From positions 1 through 40,779 of the forward strand of contig JBKHDM010000017.1 in the NCBI GenBank assembly GCA_046541355.1: DNA of 40,779 bases, read 5' to 3'. Made by a program: the position numbers and the translations under genes. This document shows, piece by piece, positions 29,395 through 37,564 of the stretch (position 1 is its first letter; each line of letters begins with the position of its first letter). The stretch comes from CAYZHV01 sp046541355 (GTDB taxonomy: Bacteria; Spirochaetota; Spirochaetia; DSM-27196; Alkalispirochaetaceae). The notes under the pieces are model-generated. The model did no database searches and was not told the origin of the DNA. It saw only the letters and a program-made list of their open reading frames with translations.

Positions 29395-30705
29395 ATGAAG
29401 TCACGATCGGTCTTTTCGGTAGACCTCTACATACTGCTGTCGACCCTCGGTCTTGTCGTTGTGGGAGTTCTGTTTATCTACTCCAGCGGGATCAACTCCA
29501 CCGGGGAGCTCATCTCCCGGGAGTATCTCCGCCAGATTGTCTGGGCCGGGACGGGTCTTCTCATTCTCGCGGGGTTTTTCTTTATGGATTACGAGCGGCT
29601 TTACAATATCGCAGCGCCCCTGTTTGCCGCCACACTGCTTCTGCTGGTGGTTACCCTGCTGTTCGGGCGGGTGGTAAACGGCGCGCGCTCCTGGCTTGGC
29701 ATCGGCGGCCTCGGAGTGCAGCCGTCGGAGTTTGCGAAGGTCGCAACGATTATATTCCTTGCGAAGCTCGCCCAGGATCGCCGTCTCGGGGGACTGAAAG
29801 GGTTTCTTCTCGGTCTCGGCGTCGCGATAGTACCAACCCTGCTCGTCCTCGCCCAGCCGGACCTCGGAACAGCGATGGTTTTTATTCCGATTTTTCTCGG
29901 TATCGCTTTTTTCAACGGCAGCAGGATGAGACACATCCTCTTTATCGTCCTGTCGACGCTCCTGCTTGCCTACTTCACCGTGCTTCCCGCCTGGGAGCAA
30001 TACGTAGCGGGAGAGCATATTCCGGCGATTTCTCTCCTTACCGAGCCCCGGCTTCTCGGCGCCATACTCATCGCCGTCGGTCTCATCGGGCTGCTCTCCT
30101 TCATTGGACACCTTGTCCGGCAGCGTGGAGCGTTCTACTGGGTTGCCTACGGTTCGACGATCCTCTTCCTCGCCCTCGCAGGAGGGTATGCGGCGAGGAG
30201 GGTTCTCCAGGATTATCAGCTGATGCGGATAATCGTCTTTCTCGACCCGTACGTCGATCCGAGGGGGGCGGGCTGGAACATTATCCAGTCGGTCACGGCC
30301 GTCGGCTCCGGGGGCGCCTTCGGCAAGGGGTTTCTTCAGGGAACGCATAGTCACTACCAGTACCTGCCCCAGCAGAGTACGGACTTTATCTTCTCTATCC
30401 TTGCCGAGGAGTGGGGCTTTATCGGTTCCCTCGCGGTTTTTACCCTCTTTACCCTGATCCTCGGCAGGGGAGTCTACATTCTATCCCAGGCCAAGAACCG
30501 CTTCGCCTCCTCCCTCGCCGCGGGGGTAGTCTCGATGCTCTTCTTCCACTTCATCATAAATGTCGGCATGACGATCGGGGTCATGCCGATTACCGGAATC
30601 CCTCTCTTCTTTCTCTCCTACGGCGGCTCCTCCCTCTGGACCGGGATGATAGCCGTAGGGCTGCTCATGAGCATTTACTCCCACCGATATAGCTACACCG
30701 GATAA
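29395..30705 (+). CDS. rodA: RodA peptidoglycan glycosyltransferase (SEDS family)
   Basis: RodA polymerises lipid II into glycan strands with PBP2. The 436-residue protein has about ten membrane helices and SEDS motifs: IYSSGIN, GARSWLGIGGLGVQPSEFAK, AQPDLGTAMVFIPIF, the extracytoplasmic HSHYQYLPQQSTDFIFSIL and MPITGIPLFFLSYGGSSLW. The catalytic Asp region is in QQSTDFIFS. It is longer than the E. coli protein (about 370) because of an extra segment around residues 195-270. It starts two bases after the mrdA stop and ends the operon; no clear terminator follows before mazG. Confidence 0.96.
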   Translation: MKSRSVFSVDLYILLSTLGLVVVGVLFIYSSGINSTGELISREYLRQIVWAGTGLLILAGFFFMDYERLYNIAAPLFAATLLLLVVTLLFGRVVNGARSWLGIGGLGVQPSEFAKVATIIFLAKLAQDRRLGGLKGFLLGLGVAIVPTLLVLAQPDLGTAMVFIPIFLGIAFFNGSRMRHILFIVLSTLLLAYFTVLPAWEQYVAGEHIPAISLLTEPRLLGAILIAVGLIGLLSFIGHLVRQRGAFYWVAYGSTILFLALAGGYAARRVLQDYQLMRIIVFLDPYVDPRGAGWNIIQSVTAVGSGGAFGKGFLQGTHSHYQYLPQQSTDFIFSILAEEWGFIGSLAVFTLFTLILGRGVYILSQAKNRFASSLAAGVVSMLFFHFIINVGMTIGVMPITGIPLFFLSYGGSSLWTGMIAVGLLMSIYSHRYSYTG

Positions 30706-30841
30706 AAACCGAGGATCTTGACCGCCCAGGCTCCCCGCAGTGTGTACAAAACAATACATACGGAGAGAGTTTCTCACGCCCCCTAACTGTCTCAACCCGA
30801 GGAGGAGTGGGTAGCGGTCAAACCGCGGGAGGCCGGCGGGC

Positions 30842-31717
30842 TTACGCTTCCGGCTCCTCCCTCTTGACCGCCTCCCAGAGCTCGTCGAGTTTCTCCAGGG
30901 GGGCGTTTTCGATCTCGACTCCCTGATTACCGGCGAGTGAGCGGACCGCGTCAAAACGACGGGAGAACTTGCGGGTGCTGCGCTCCAGGGCGAGGGAAGG
31001 GTCGACCCCGAGTTTTCTCGAGAGATTGACGACCGAAAAGAGCAGGTCACCGACTTCTTCCTCTACCATGGAGCTTTGACCGCTCCGGTTTGAGTCTCGG
31101 CCCTCCGCAAAAAGGGCTTCCTCGATCTCATCTATCTCCTCCCGGAGCTTGTCGAGGACCGGGGCCGGCTCACTCCAGTCGAAACCGCGCTTCGCGGCTT
31201 TTTTCTGCAGCTTGTACGCCCGGGCGAGGGGCGGGAACCCTTTGTGCTCGTCTGCGAGACTCTCTTCCGGGAGTTTTCCTTCGACCTCGCGCTTTATGCG
31301 GTCCCACTGTTCCTTGACAACCCGGGAGTCGGGTGCCTCGGCGGCGGCAAATACGTGAGGGTGTCGACGCACGAGCTTCTCCGCAAGTCCCTCGAGGACC
31401 GCTTCAGCGGAGCTTTTCGCCTCGAGCTCCCGCATCCTGAGGACCATCGAAACGACGAGGTAGACGTCTCCGATCTCCTCATCGATGTGAGGCCCGTCTC
31501 GGTTATCGATCGCCTCGATAAGCTCGAGGGTCTCCTCGAGGAGGTGGCGTCGCATTGACTCCGGGGTCTGTTCCCGGTCCCAGGGACAGCCGTCGGGGCC
31601 CATGAGCAGCGAAATGATCTCATAGAAGTAATCGAAGGCGATCCCGGCTCGGGTTATCTCACGGTTCCGGTAGGGTGGTACGGGGAGGCTTGAGCTCTTT
31701 CGGCCTGGGTCACTCAT
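30842..31717 (-). CDS. mazG: MazG nucleoside triphosphate pyrophosphohydrolase
   Basis: MazG hydrolyses NTPs and dNTPs to monophosphates, a house-cleaning or stress role. The 291-residue protein has the signature GPDGCPWDREQT and the metal-binding set E61, E62, E65 with E81 and D84 (LLEETLELIEAI, EEIGDVYLVV). A second MazG-like domain at the C-terminus includes KLREEIDEIEEAL and VEEEVGDLLFSVVN. It is somewhat longer than E. coli MazG (263), with an extra N-terminal lead. AAAGGA lies 11 bases before the ATG. Transcription runs toward rodA. Confidence 0.95.
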   Translation of the reverse strand: MSDPGRKSSSLPVPPYRNREITRAGIAFDYFYEIISLLMGPDGCPWDREQTPESMRRHLLEETLELIEAIDNRDGPHIDEEIGDVYLVVSMVLRMRELEAKSSAEAVLEGLAEKLVRRHPHVFAAAEAPDSRVVKEQWDRIKREVEGKLPEESLADEHKGFPPLARAYKLQKKAAKRGFDWSEPAPVLDKLREEIDEIEEALFAEGRDSNRSGQSSMVEEEVGDLLFSVVNLSRKLGVDPSLALERSTRKFSRRFDAVRSLAGNQGVEIENAPLEKLDELWEAVKREEPEA

Positions 31718-31730
31718 TGCTGATTACGTC

Positions 31731-31815
31731 CTTTGGAATGATTGCGCCCTTTTGGGCTGGTAATTTATTAGTAGACAGAATATCCATTATCAGAAGTTGT
31801 GAAAATAGGGGTAAC
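31731..31815 (-). promoter_or_regulatory. AT-rich upstream region of mazG
   Basis: This roughly 85-base stretch is distinctly AT-rich within a GC-rich window and probably holds the mazG promoter. TATTCT lies 15 bases after TTCACA on the minus strand, and TAATAAAT follows it. A small GCCC-AAAA-GGGC hairpin lies nearer the start codon. No single -35/-10 pair is convincing. Confidence 0.4.
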
Positions 31816-31816
31816 T

Positions 31817-31838
31817 GCTCCGCTCCCGGGCGCGGAGC
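31817..31838 (-). other. GC-rich inverted repeat after the small membrane-protein gene
   Basis: GCTCCGC (31817-31823) pairs with GCGGAGC (31832-31838). It lies directly beyond the stop codon at 31840-31842. The T-rich part on the transcript is over 10 bases away, so this is at best a weak terminator. Confidence 0.4.
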
Positions 31839-31839
31839 G

Positions 31840-32130
31840 CTACTCCTCATCGCTTCGCTCGGAGAAGTTGGCAAAGAGGGTTACCAGCAGGACCGAGGCG
31901 ATAAGGGGCGGAAAGATGTTGACCGCTCCGTTGAGATTGCGTAACGCCTCGATAATGTCATGAAACAGATAATCCGCGACGCCTCCGAGAAACGCTCCGA
32001 CCAGGGCGACCAGCAATGCCCCCCAGAACTCGCCGAGAATTCGACGGCGAAAGAGATATACAAAGAGCAGTGATACGGCAAAGGCGATGACGATGTAGGT
32101 AAGAGCGATGGAGAGGTAGAAGGTGTTCAT
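31840..32130 (-). CDS. small membrane protein of unknown function
   Basis: The 96-residue protein has two to three hydrophobic segments: an N-terminal one (LSIALTYIVIAFAVSLLFVY), one around GALLVALVGAFLGGVADYLF, and a C-terminal one (PLIASVLLVTLFA), ending in an acidic SERSDEE. Its ATG at 32130 lies one base from the stop of the lipoprotein gene, so it is coupled to it. I do not recognise the family. Confidence 0.72.
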   Translation of the reverse strand: MNTFYLSIALTYIVIAFAVSLLFVYLFRRRILGEFWGALLVALVGAFLGGVADYLFHDIIEALRNLNGAVNIFPPLIASVLLVTLFANFSERSDEE

Positions 32131-32131
32131 C

Positions 32132-32854
32132 TTATAGATCCACTATTCCGAGGTATACGGGTAGACTGTATATACGTTGAAAGTCTGTGGCGTCAATACC
32201 GTAGGCTATTGCCCAGACCGTCGTCCGGTACTGGTTTATCGGATCGTAGGCCTCATCGAGCATCACCTCGAGGTCCGCGTCGTTTCCGCTCTCCCCCGGG
32301 GTATATTGAAAGCCCGCCGGGTCGAGAAAGAGATCGAAGGACTCGGCGCTCTGTTCCGGGATGAGCACGCTCTGTCGGTAGAGGCGGACTTCCTCTGCCG
32401 ACTCACCAGGATTGGTGACTACGACCGTGGAGACCGCCTGAGAAAAGTCGACGGCCACTTCAAAGGGATCATCCCGCCGACCGGAAGATACCGGAAGCAT
32501 CGGCGGGTCGTCGAGCCCGTTACCCGAGGGAGCCCCTGAGTCGGTGCGTACCATGCGCAGGAACTCCCTGCTCGTTAGGCGGCCGGTGCCCGGGGTGTCC
32601 GCCCCTTCGATAAAGGAGCGGTCTCCATCGATGGATGAGGTATCGTTGGCGTTGTAGATCTTGTAGTAGAGTTCGTACCCCTGGAAATCCTCGTTGTCGT
32701 TCTCCGTGTCATGGCGGAACCCGAGGGTGTTTCCCCTGGGGCTCAACGGTATCGGCTCGGCGATGAAGCTGACCGACGGAATACCGCAGCCGGCAAGGGT
32801 GAGAAACAGGAGTATGGGAAGGAGTCGGATCGCCCTACCCTCGCTTTTTTTCAT
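32132..32854 (-). CDS. predicted lipoprotein
   Basis: The 240-residue protein has a lipoprotein signal: basic start MKKSEGRAIR, a hydrophobic core, and the lipobox LAGC with the lipidated C23. The mature part is probably beta-rich (EPIPLSPRGNTLGFRHD, GYELYYKIYNAND), and the phrase GYELYYKI resembles fibronectin-type strands. An in-frame extension to 32965 exists, but its sequence is Arg/Ser-rich shadow coding and would hide the signal, so I chose ATG 32854. It overlaps the cyclase gene by 20 bases. The function is unknown. Confidence 0.82.
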   Translation of the reverse strand: MKKSEGRAIRLLPILLFLTLAGCGIPSVSFIAEPIPLSPRGNTLGFRHDTENDNEDFQGYELYYKIYNANDTSSIDGDRSFIEGADTPGTGRLTSREFLRMVRTDSGAPSGNGLDDPPMLPVSSGRRDDPFEVAVDFSQAVSTVVVTNPGESAEEVRLYRQSVLIPEQSAESFDLFLDPAGFQYTPGESGNDADLEVMLDEAYDPINQYRTTVWAIAYGIDATDFQRIYSLPVYLGIVDL

Positions 32855-35243
32855 CCGCCGAGAGCGGAGGCGCGATATCCTCATTGACGTCGACAAGCTC
32901 GTAAATCTGGACCGGGCGGTTCTTGCCCTTGACTCGTATGTTGTCGAGCTCCCGGACAACCACACGATCTTTAACCAAGCCGTAGGTGTACTCGCTGATA
33001 ATGATGTTCGTCCCGTACTGTTTGTTTGTTCCTTCCAGGCGGGCGCCGAGGTTTACGTTGTCACCGGTGAGGGTGTAGTTCATCCGCCCGAGGGAGCCCA
33101 TGTTACCGACGGTCATAATACCAGAGTTGAGACCGATACCGATATTGATTCGACGCTCAGGAGGCCACTGCTCATTGAGCCGTTGGAGCGCCGCCATCTG
33201 CTGCAGGGCACTCTTACAGGCGAGGATCGCGTGGTCCTCCTGTGGCAGGGGAGCACCCCAGAAGCACATGATCTCGTCACCCACATACTTATCGAGGGTG
33301 CCCTGGTACTCGAGAATAATGTCGGTCATCTCGGTGAGGTAGACGTTGAGATGATTGACAAGTTCCTGGGGCGTCATCGCCTCGGAGAGGGTTGTAAACC
33401 CACGGATATCCGAGAAAAAGACCGTGAGCTCTTTGTCGATACCTCCAAGCTCCGGGGGATGCTCGAGTATCTGATCGACAACTTGCGGGCTGACATACTT
33501 GCCGAAGGTCTCCCGGATCCGCTTCTTGTCCCGTTCCTCCGTAACGACCCGGTAGACGACGATGGAGACAAAGGTAAAGATCATCGCCAGAGCGGGAGTT
33601 GAAAAGTTGATAACAAGGGCCTGATTATCAAAGATAATCGTTGTGGTGAAAAAGAAGAGCACCACCAGAAAAAGGGTTACCACCAGGGAGAGGATCGTCG
33701 AGAGACGGCTGCTCATAAAAGAGACAACCAGCGTCAGGCCGACGAGAATCGCGAGGTCAAGCCAGAAGGGGGCGTACTCGATGAACTGGTCCATCAGGAT
33801 CGTGTTGAGGGCGTTTGCATGGACCTCGACCCCGTACATGAGGCCGAAGGGGGTGTTCTTCTCATCCTCCGCCATGCCCGGAGCAAAAGCGCCGACCATG
33901 ATTATCTTGTTCTCCACAGCCTTGGTCGGCGGCCACAGCTCGGGAAACGGTGGTGGCACTCGTGCGGCGTAGCCTGCGTAGGGCCTCACCGGAAAGGTCT
34001 GATTACCATCCCTGGCGGCGCTCGACCGGGGGCCCATAAAGTTGACCAGCATATTGCCCCGCTCGTCAATCGGGATAACCACCTCGTCGAGGGTTTCGTA
34101 TACCGGTTCCTCTACAATGTTACCCTCATCATCGAAGACTCCCGGTTCACGAAGGACCCGGTAGGGGCCCCACTCCCCCGTGGCGGGGTCGAAGCTCTGG
34201 GGATCGGGAATGCGTACATGAGTTCCGATCACCACCTCCGCCTCTTCGAGGGTCCGGTTCATGTATTCCAGGGCGAGTGAGAGGGTTATGGCTGGGACGA
34301 AATCATCCTTGTAGAGTCTGACAACGTAGGAAAAACGGTCCGCCTCACCGTCGCCGTCGGTATCCTCACTCCGCCTCGGAGCCCGCGCCTCCATCTGCGT
34401 CGCGAGCTCCGTGAGTACCCCCTCTGTAAGCGGGGCCGCAACGGTCTGGGGTATCCCGCTTCGATCAAACCAGACAAGGCGCTCGTAGTTTTCGCTGTTC
34501 ACTTCGGTATCCGGGGTGAGCTCGTCGAGGGTGTACTCCCGGATCAGGCGGGAGGTCTTGCCGATAATCGGTTGCCGCCTGAAAACTTCGTCAAAATCCG
34601 CCTCGAAGTTGGCGTGGCCGTAGGTTCTAGCAACCCGGCCGAAGGGGGAAAGGGGCGGCTGCAGGCCGAAGTAGGCAGGCATATCCTCCCAGGGCCCGGT
34701 TACATTGGTGAGACGCCCTACTTCCTCGAAAAGAACCTCATGTCTCCCGAACAGCTCGTCTGCCGCCTCCGAGGGGGGTGCCGAGGGGTCGAGGATCGTC
34801 TCCATCAGTGTCCGGCCGTTTGCCCGGATCGCCTCCCGCAGGAGGGCGTCATTATAGGCGTTCTCCGACGGTTCAACGAAAAAGAGGTCGAGAAATACCT
34901 GCCGTTCCCGAGCGTTCTCATCGGAGACCCGGGTAAAGCTGTTGAGGAGGTCGGCGTGCCGGTACCGGGGAAACGGCCACTGCCCAAAGCGACTGAGGGT
35001 GGTAAAGTCGATGCCGACAATGAGGATGTCCTCGGAGATATCGGGGTTACGCTGAACCACCGTAACCCCCTCCTGTACCGACTGCTGGGTAAAAACGTTT
35101 TTGAGGTTGAAGTGGGCGTCGAGCATCCTGAGCTCGAGGCGATCAGGAATCGCGGTTCCAAACTGGAGCAGAAGAAAAATCCCGACTACGACCGCTCCGA
35201 TGACAAAACCGAAGTACCGTGTCTCAAAGAGTTTACGCGCCAT
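32835..35243 (-). CDS. CHASE2-domain adenylate cyclase (class III)
   Basis: The 802-residue membrane protein has an N-terminal membrane helix (about 11-28), a large CHASE2-type extracytoplasmic sensor (about 30-480), three closely spaced helices (about 490-580), and a C-terminal class III cyclase domain. The metal aspartates D612 (FFSDIRGF) and D656 (KYVGDEIM) are 44 residues apart, as expected. The Lys of DKYVGD and Asp of LTGDNVNLGARLEG are the adenine-selecting residues. It should make cyclic AMP in response to a periplasmic signal. The sensor carries a DTDGDGEAD loop (294-302) resembling an EF-hand calcium site. It is in a leftward series with TPR, sigma-54 regulator and rpsA genes. Confidence 0.93.
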   Translation of the reverse strand: MARKLFETRYFGFVIGAVVVGIFLLLQFGTAIPDRLELRMLDAHFNLKNVFTQQSVQEGVTVVQRNPDISEDILIVGIDFTTLSRFGQWPFPRYRHADLLNSFTRVSDENARERQVFLDLFFVEPSENAYNDALLREAIRANGRTLMETILDPSAPPSEAADELFGRHEVLFEEVGRLTNVTGPWEDMPAYFGLQPPLSPFGRVARTYGHANFEADFDEVFRRQPIIGKTSRLIREYTLDELTPDTEVNSENYERLVWFDRSGIPQTVAAPLTEGVLTELATQMEARAPRRSEDTDGDGEADRFSYVVRLYKDDFVPAITLSLALEYMNRTLEEAEVVIGTHVRIPDPQSFDPATGEWGPYRVLREPGVFDDEGNIVEEPVYETLDEVVIPIDERGNMLVNFMGPRSSAARDGNQTFPVRPYAGYAARVPPPFPELWPPTKAVENKIIMVGAFAPGMAEDEKNTPFGLMYGVEVHANALNTILMDQFIEYAPFWLDLAILVGLTLVVSFMSSRLSTILSLVVTLFLVVLFFFTTTIIFDNQALVINFSTPALAMIFTFVSIVVYRVVTEERDKKRIRETFGKYVSPQVVDQILEHPPELGGIDKELTVFFSDIRGFTTLSEAMTPQELVNHLNVYLTEMTDIILEYQGTLDKYVGDEIMCFWGAPLPQEDHAILACKSALQQMAALQRLNEQWPPERRINIGIGLNSGIMTVGNMGSLGRMNYTLTGDNVNLGARLEGTNKQYGTNIIISEYTYGLVKDRVVVRELDNIRVKGKNRPVQIYELVDVNEDIAPPLSADEKKRG

Positions 35244-35306
35244 CTGCCCCTCTCCATGGTGGTGCTACCCCGCGAGCTGCACCGGCGGGGCGGCGACCCT
35301 AGGTGG

Positions 35307-36026
35307 TCAGGAGTCGGCGGAAACCAACCCCTCTGTCTGGAGAAAGATTATACGGTTTCGCGCGAGGGTTGTCCAACTGCTGTCTCCAAACTCGTCAAGG
35401 ATCCGGTTGTAGTAACCGGCTGCCTCCTGGTGATCCCCCGCCCCTTCGCTCAGCCGGCCTAAGGCGAACAGAGAGCGGGGAACCTGGGCGCTGGACTCGG
35501 CGTAGGTTTCCACGATTTCCTCGTAGCGTCCTCGAGCTTCCTCGCTCTCTCCGAGCTCTTCCTCGGCGACGGCGGCGTTGAAAAGCGCTACCGGGGCGAG
35601 GTAACTCTCGGGGAACTCCGTCGCCAGGGCGAGGAACTCCTGGGAGGCGCGGTCGAACTCCCCCTCCTCCCAGTGGAGATTTCCCAGGACGAAGCGGGCT
35701 CGCTGGGCGGCAAAGCTGTTTGCGTAGCGATCGAGGATCTCCGCGGCTATCGACTCTATCTGTTCCCGAGCCTCCTCGGCTTCGCCCTCTTCGGCTTCGC
35801 CCCCTTCGGCGGAGACCCACTCCCGGTAGGTGGTTCGCAGTTCCTCGGAGAGGGCGGCGGCGGCTGTGGCGCGGCGGTCGTTGACCTCGAGCCAGACAAA
35901 GCTGCCCACAACGCCGACGACGATGAGGGCGAGGACGGAGAGAAGAATGGTTCGGTTGCTCCCGAGAAACTCAATAAACCGCTGTTGCAGGGAGGGGTGG
36001 TGATGACTTTTGGGTCGGTCACTCAT
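35307..36026 (-). CDS. membrane-anchored TPR protein (YfgM/BamD-like layout)
   Basis: The 239-residue protein has a cytoplasmic His-rich start (SDRPKSHHHPS), one membrane helix (about 26-48) and then TPR-like helices: SFAAQRARFVLGNLHWEEGE, FDRASQEFLALATEFPESYL, EEARGRYEEIVETYAESSAQ. An acidic patch of Glu/Ala/Gly repeats precedes the first repeat. AAGGAG, overlapping the stop of the upstream regulator, is its ribosome binding site. It resembles YfgM-type periplasmic TPR adaptors. No precise role is assigned. Confidence 0.8.
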   Translation of the reverse strand: MSDRPKSHHHPSLQQRFIEFLGSNRTILLSVLALIVVGVVGSFVWLEVNDRRATAAAALSEELRTTYREWVSAEGGEAEEGEAEEAREQIESIAAEILDRYANSFAAQRARFVLGNLHWEEGEFDRASQEFLALATEFPESYLAPVALFNAAVAEEELGESEEARGRYEEIVETYAESSAQVPRSLFALGRLSEGAGDHQEAAGYYNRILDEFGDSSWTTLARNRIIFLQTEGLVSADS

Positions 36027-36041
36027 GGTATGCAGTGCTCC

Positions 36042-37550
36042 TTATCGTTGTATATCCAGCTCTTTGATTAGCCGGGAGAGGTAGGTCCGCTGAATTCCGA
36101 GGCTCTGGGCGGTCCTCGTGTGATTCCAGCCGTGACGGTTCAGGGCGTTACGAATAAAGTTCCGTTTGAACTGGTGGGTCGACTCTTTAAGGCCCATATC
36201 GTTGTAGCGGTCGGGGTCCATAGCATCCTTGGTGCGAAGGATCAGGTCCTCCGGCCGGATCAGCTCCTCCTGAGACATGACCGCTGCCCGTTCGATCGCG
36301 TTCTCCAGCTCCCGGACGTTTCCCGGCCAGGAGTAGGAGAGCAGATGCTCCATAGCGGAGTCCGAAAAGCCCCTGATCTGCTTTTTGGTCTCATGGCTGA
36401 ATTTGCGCAGAAAGAAGTTTGCAAGCTCCGGTATGTCCTCCCGCCGCTGGCGCAGGGGCGGTATGGTGAGGGGAAGCACGTTGAGTCGGTAGTACAGATC
36501 GCTTCGGAAACTCCCCTCCTCTACCAGTTCTTCAATGTCTTTATTGGTCGCGGCGATGATGCGCACGTCCACGGTTACAGGTTCGCTCGAACCGACGCGC
36601 TCAAAGGTCCGCTCCTGGAGAACCCGGAGCATCTTTGCCTGGAGCGGGAGGTGGAGGTCCCCGATCTCGTCGAGAAAGATCGTGCCGCCGTCGGCGAGCT
36701 CGAACCGGCCGCGGCGGTCGCTCACCGCGTCGGTAAAGGCGCCCCGGACGTGACCGAACAGCTCGCTCTCAAGGAGTGTATCCGGCAGGGCCGCACAGTT
36801 TACCCTGATGAACGGTTGGTGGGATCGCTTGCTCTGGAGGTGGATCTGCTCGGCGAACAACTCCTTGCCGACGCCGCTCTCCCCGAGAATGAGGACCGTT
36901 GAATCCGTCCTGGCGACCCGGGAGACGAGATTGAGCCGTTCCTGGATCACCTGGGAAACCCCCACAAAGGTGTGGTACCCCTTCTCGCTTGTTATCTGGT
37001 CGCTCAGGAGGCTTATCTCATCCCGGGCGCGCTGAAAACTCTGGGCGTTCTGTATCGCCAGGGCCGCCTGGTTCGCGAATATCTCCAGCCATTGGAGGTC
37101 GGTCTGGTCGAAAGGGCGGTCCCCCTTCTTGTTGATAATCTCTATCACTCCCATGACCTCGTCCCGCATCCGCATCGGTACCGCGAGAATCGCTTTTGTC
37201 TTGAATCCGGTGTCCCGGTCGCTCTGTCTGAAGTGACGCGGGTCGTCCTCCACGTCGTTTACGATCAAGGAGCGGTTGTGCTCGGCCACCCAGCCGGCGA
37301 TCCCCTCCCCCATATTGAGGGAGAATTTCTGAACATCCGCGCCCTTGGCACCAAGGGCGATTTCGAAGTAGAGCTTCTGGTTTTTAGGATTGACCAGGAG
37401 GAGGGAGGAAGCCTCCCCCTCGGTCAGACGGGTTGCCGACTCGACGATGCGCTCCAGCAGAGCCCGGGGATCGGAATAATCCGAATTGATTAGGGTGTTG
37501 ATCTCGATGAGCGTATCAAAACGCTGCGCATCAACCTCCGACTTGAACAT
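36042..37550 (-). CDS. sigma-54-dependent regulator with GAF sensor
   Basis: The 502-residue activator has an N-terminal GAF domain (about 10-168), an AAA+ domain and a Fis-type helix-turn-helix at the C-terminus (HGWNHTRTAQSLGIQRTYLS). Walker A is GESGVGKE (G223-E230) and Walker B is IFLDEIGD (D294, E295). The sigma-54 contact loop reads GAFTDA (270-275) instead of the usual GAFTGA. NifA- or FlrC-like architecture suggests control of a sigma-54 regulon by a small ligand. It lies 14 bases after rpsA, so it is probably cotranscribed with a ribosomal-protein gene, which is unusual. Confidence 0.93.
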   Translation of the reverse strand: MFKSEVDAQRFDTLIEINTLINSDYSDPRALLERIVESATRLTEGEASSLLLVNPKNQKLYFEIALGAKGADVQKFSLNMGEGIAGWVAEHNRSLIVNDVEDDPRHFRQSDRDTGFKTKAILAVPMRMRDEVMGVIEIINKKGDRPFDQTDLQWLEIFANQAALAIQNAQSFQRARDEISLLSDQITSEKGYHTFVGVSQVIQERLNLVSRVARTDSTVLILGESGVGKELFAEQIHLQSKRSHQPFIRVNCAALPDTLLESELFGHVRGAFTDAVSDRRGRFELADGGTIFLDEIGDLHLPLQAKMLRVLQERTFERVGSSEPVTVDVRIIAATNKDIEELVEEGSFRSDLYYRLNVLPLTIPPLRQRREDIPELANFFLRKFSHETKKQIRGFSDSAMEHLLSYSWPGNVRELENAIERAAVMSQEELIRPEDLILRTKDAMDPDRYNDMGLKESTHQFKRNFIRNALNRHGWNHTRTAQSLGIQRTYLSRLIKELDIQR

Positions 37551-37564
37551 ACCCGGCGCTCAGG

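Noticed and set aside
30706..30841. Possible terminator or promoter between rodA and mazG
   Set aside because: Only 5-6 bp stems (for example near 30808) and an isolated TTGACC were seen, with no T-run or matching -10.
32855..32965. In-frame upstream extension of the lipoprotein gene
   Set aside because: It would bury the signal peptide and lipobox and overlaps the conserved cyclase C-terminus.
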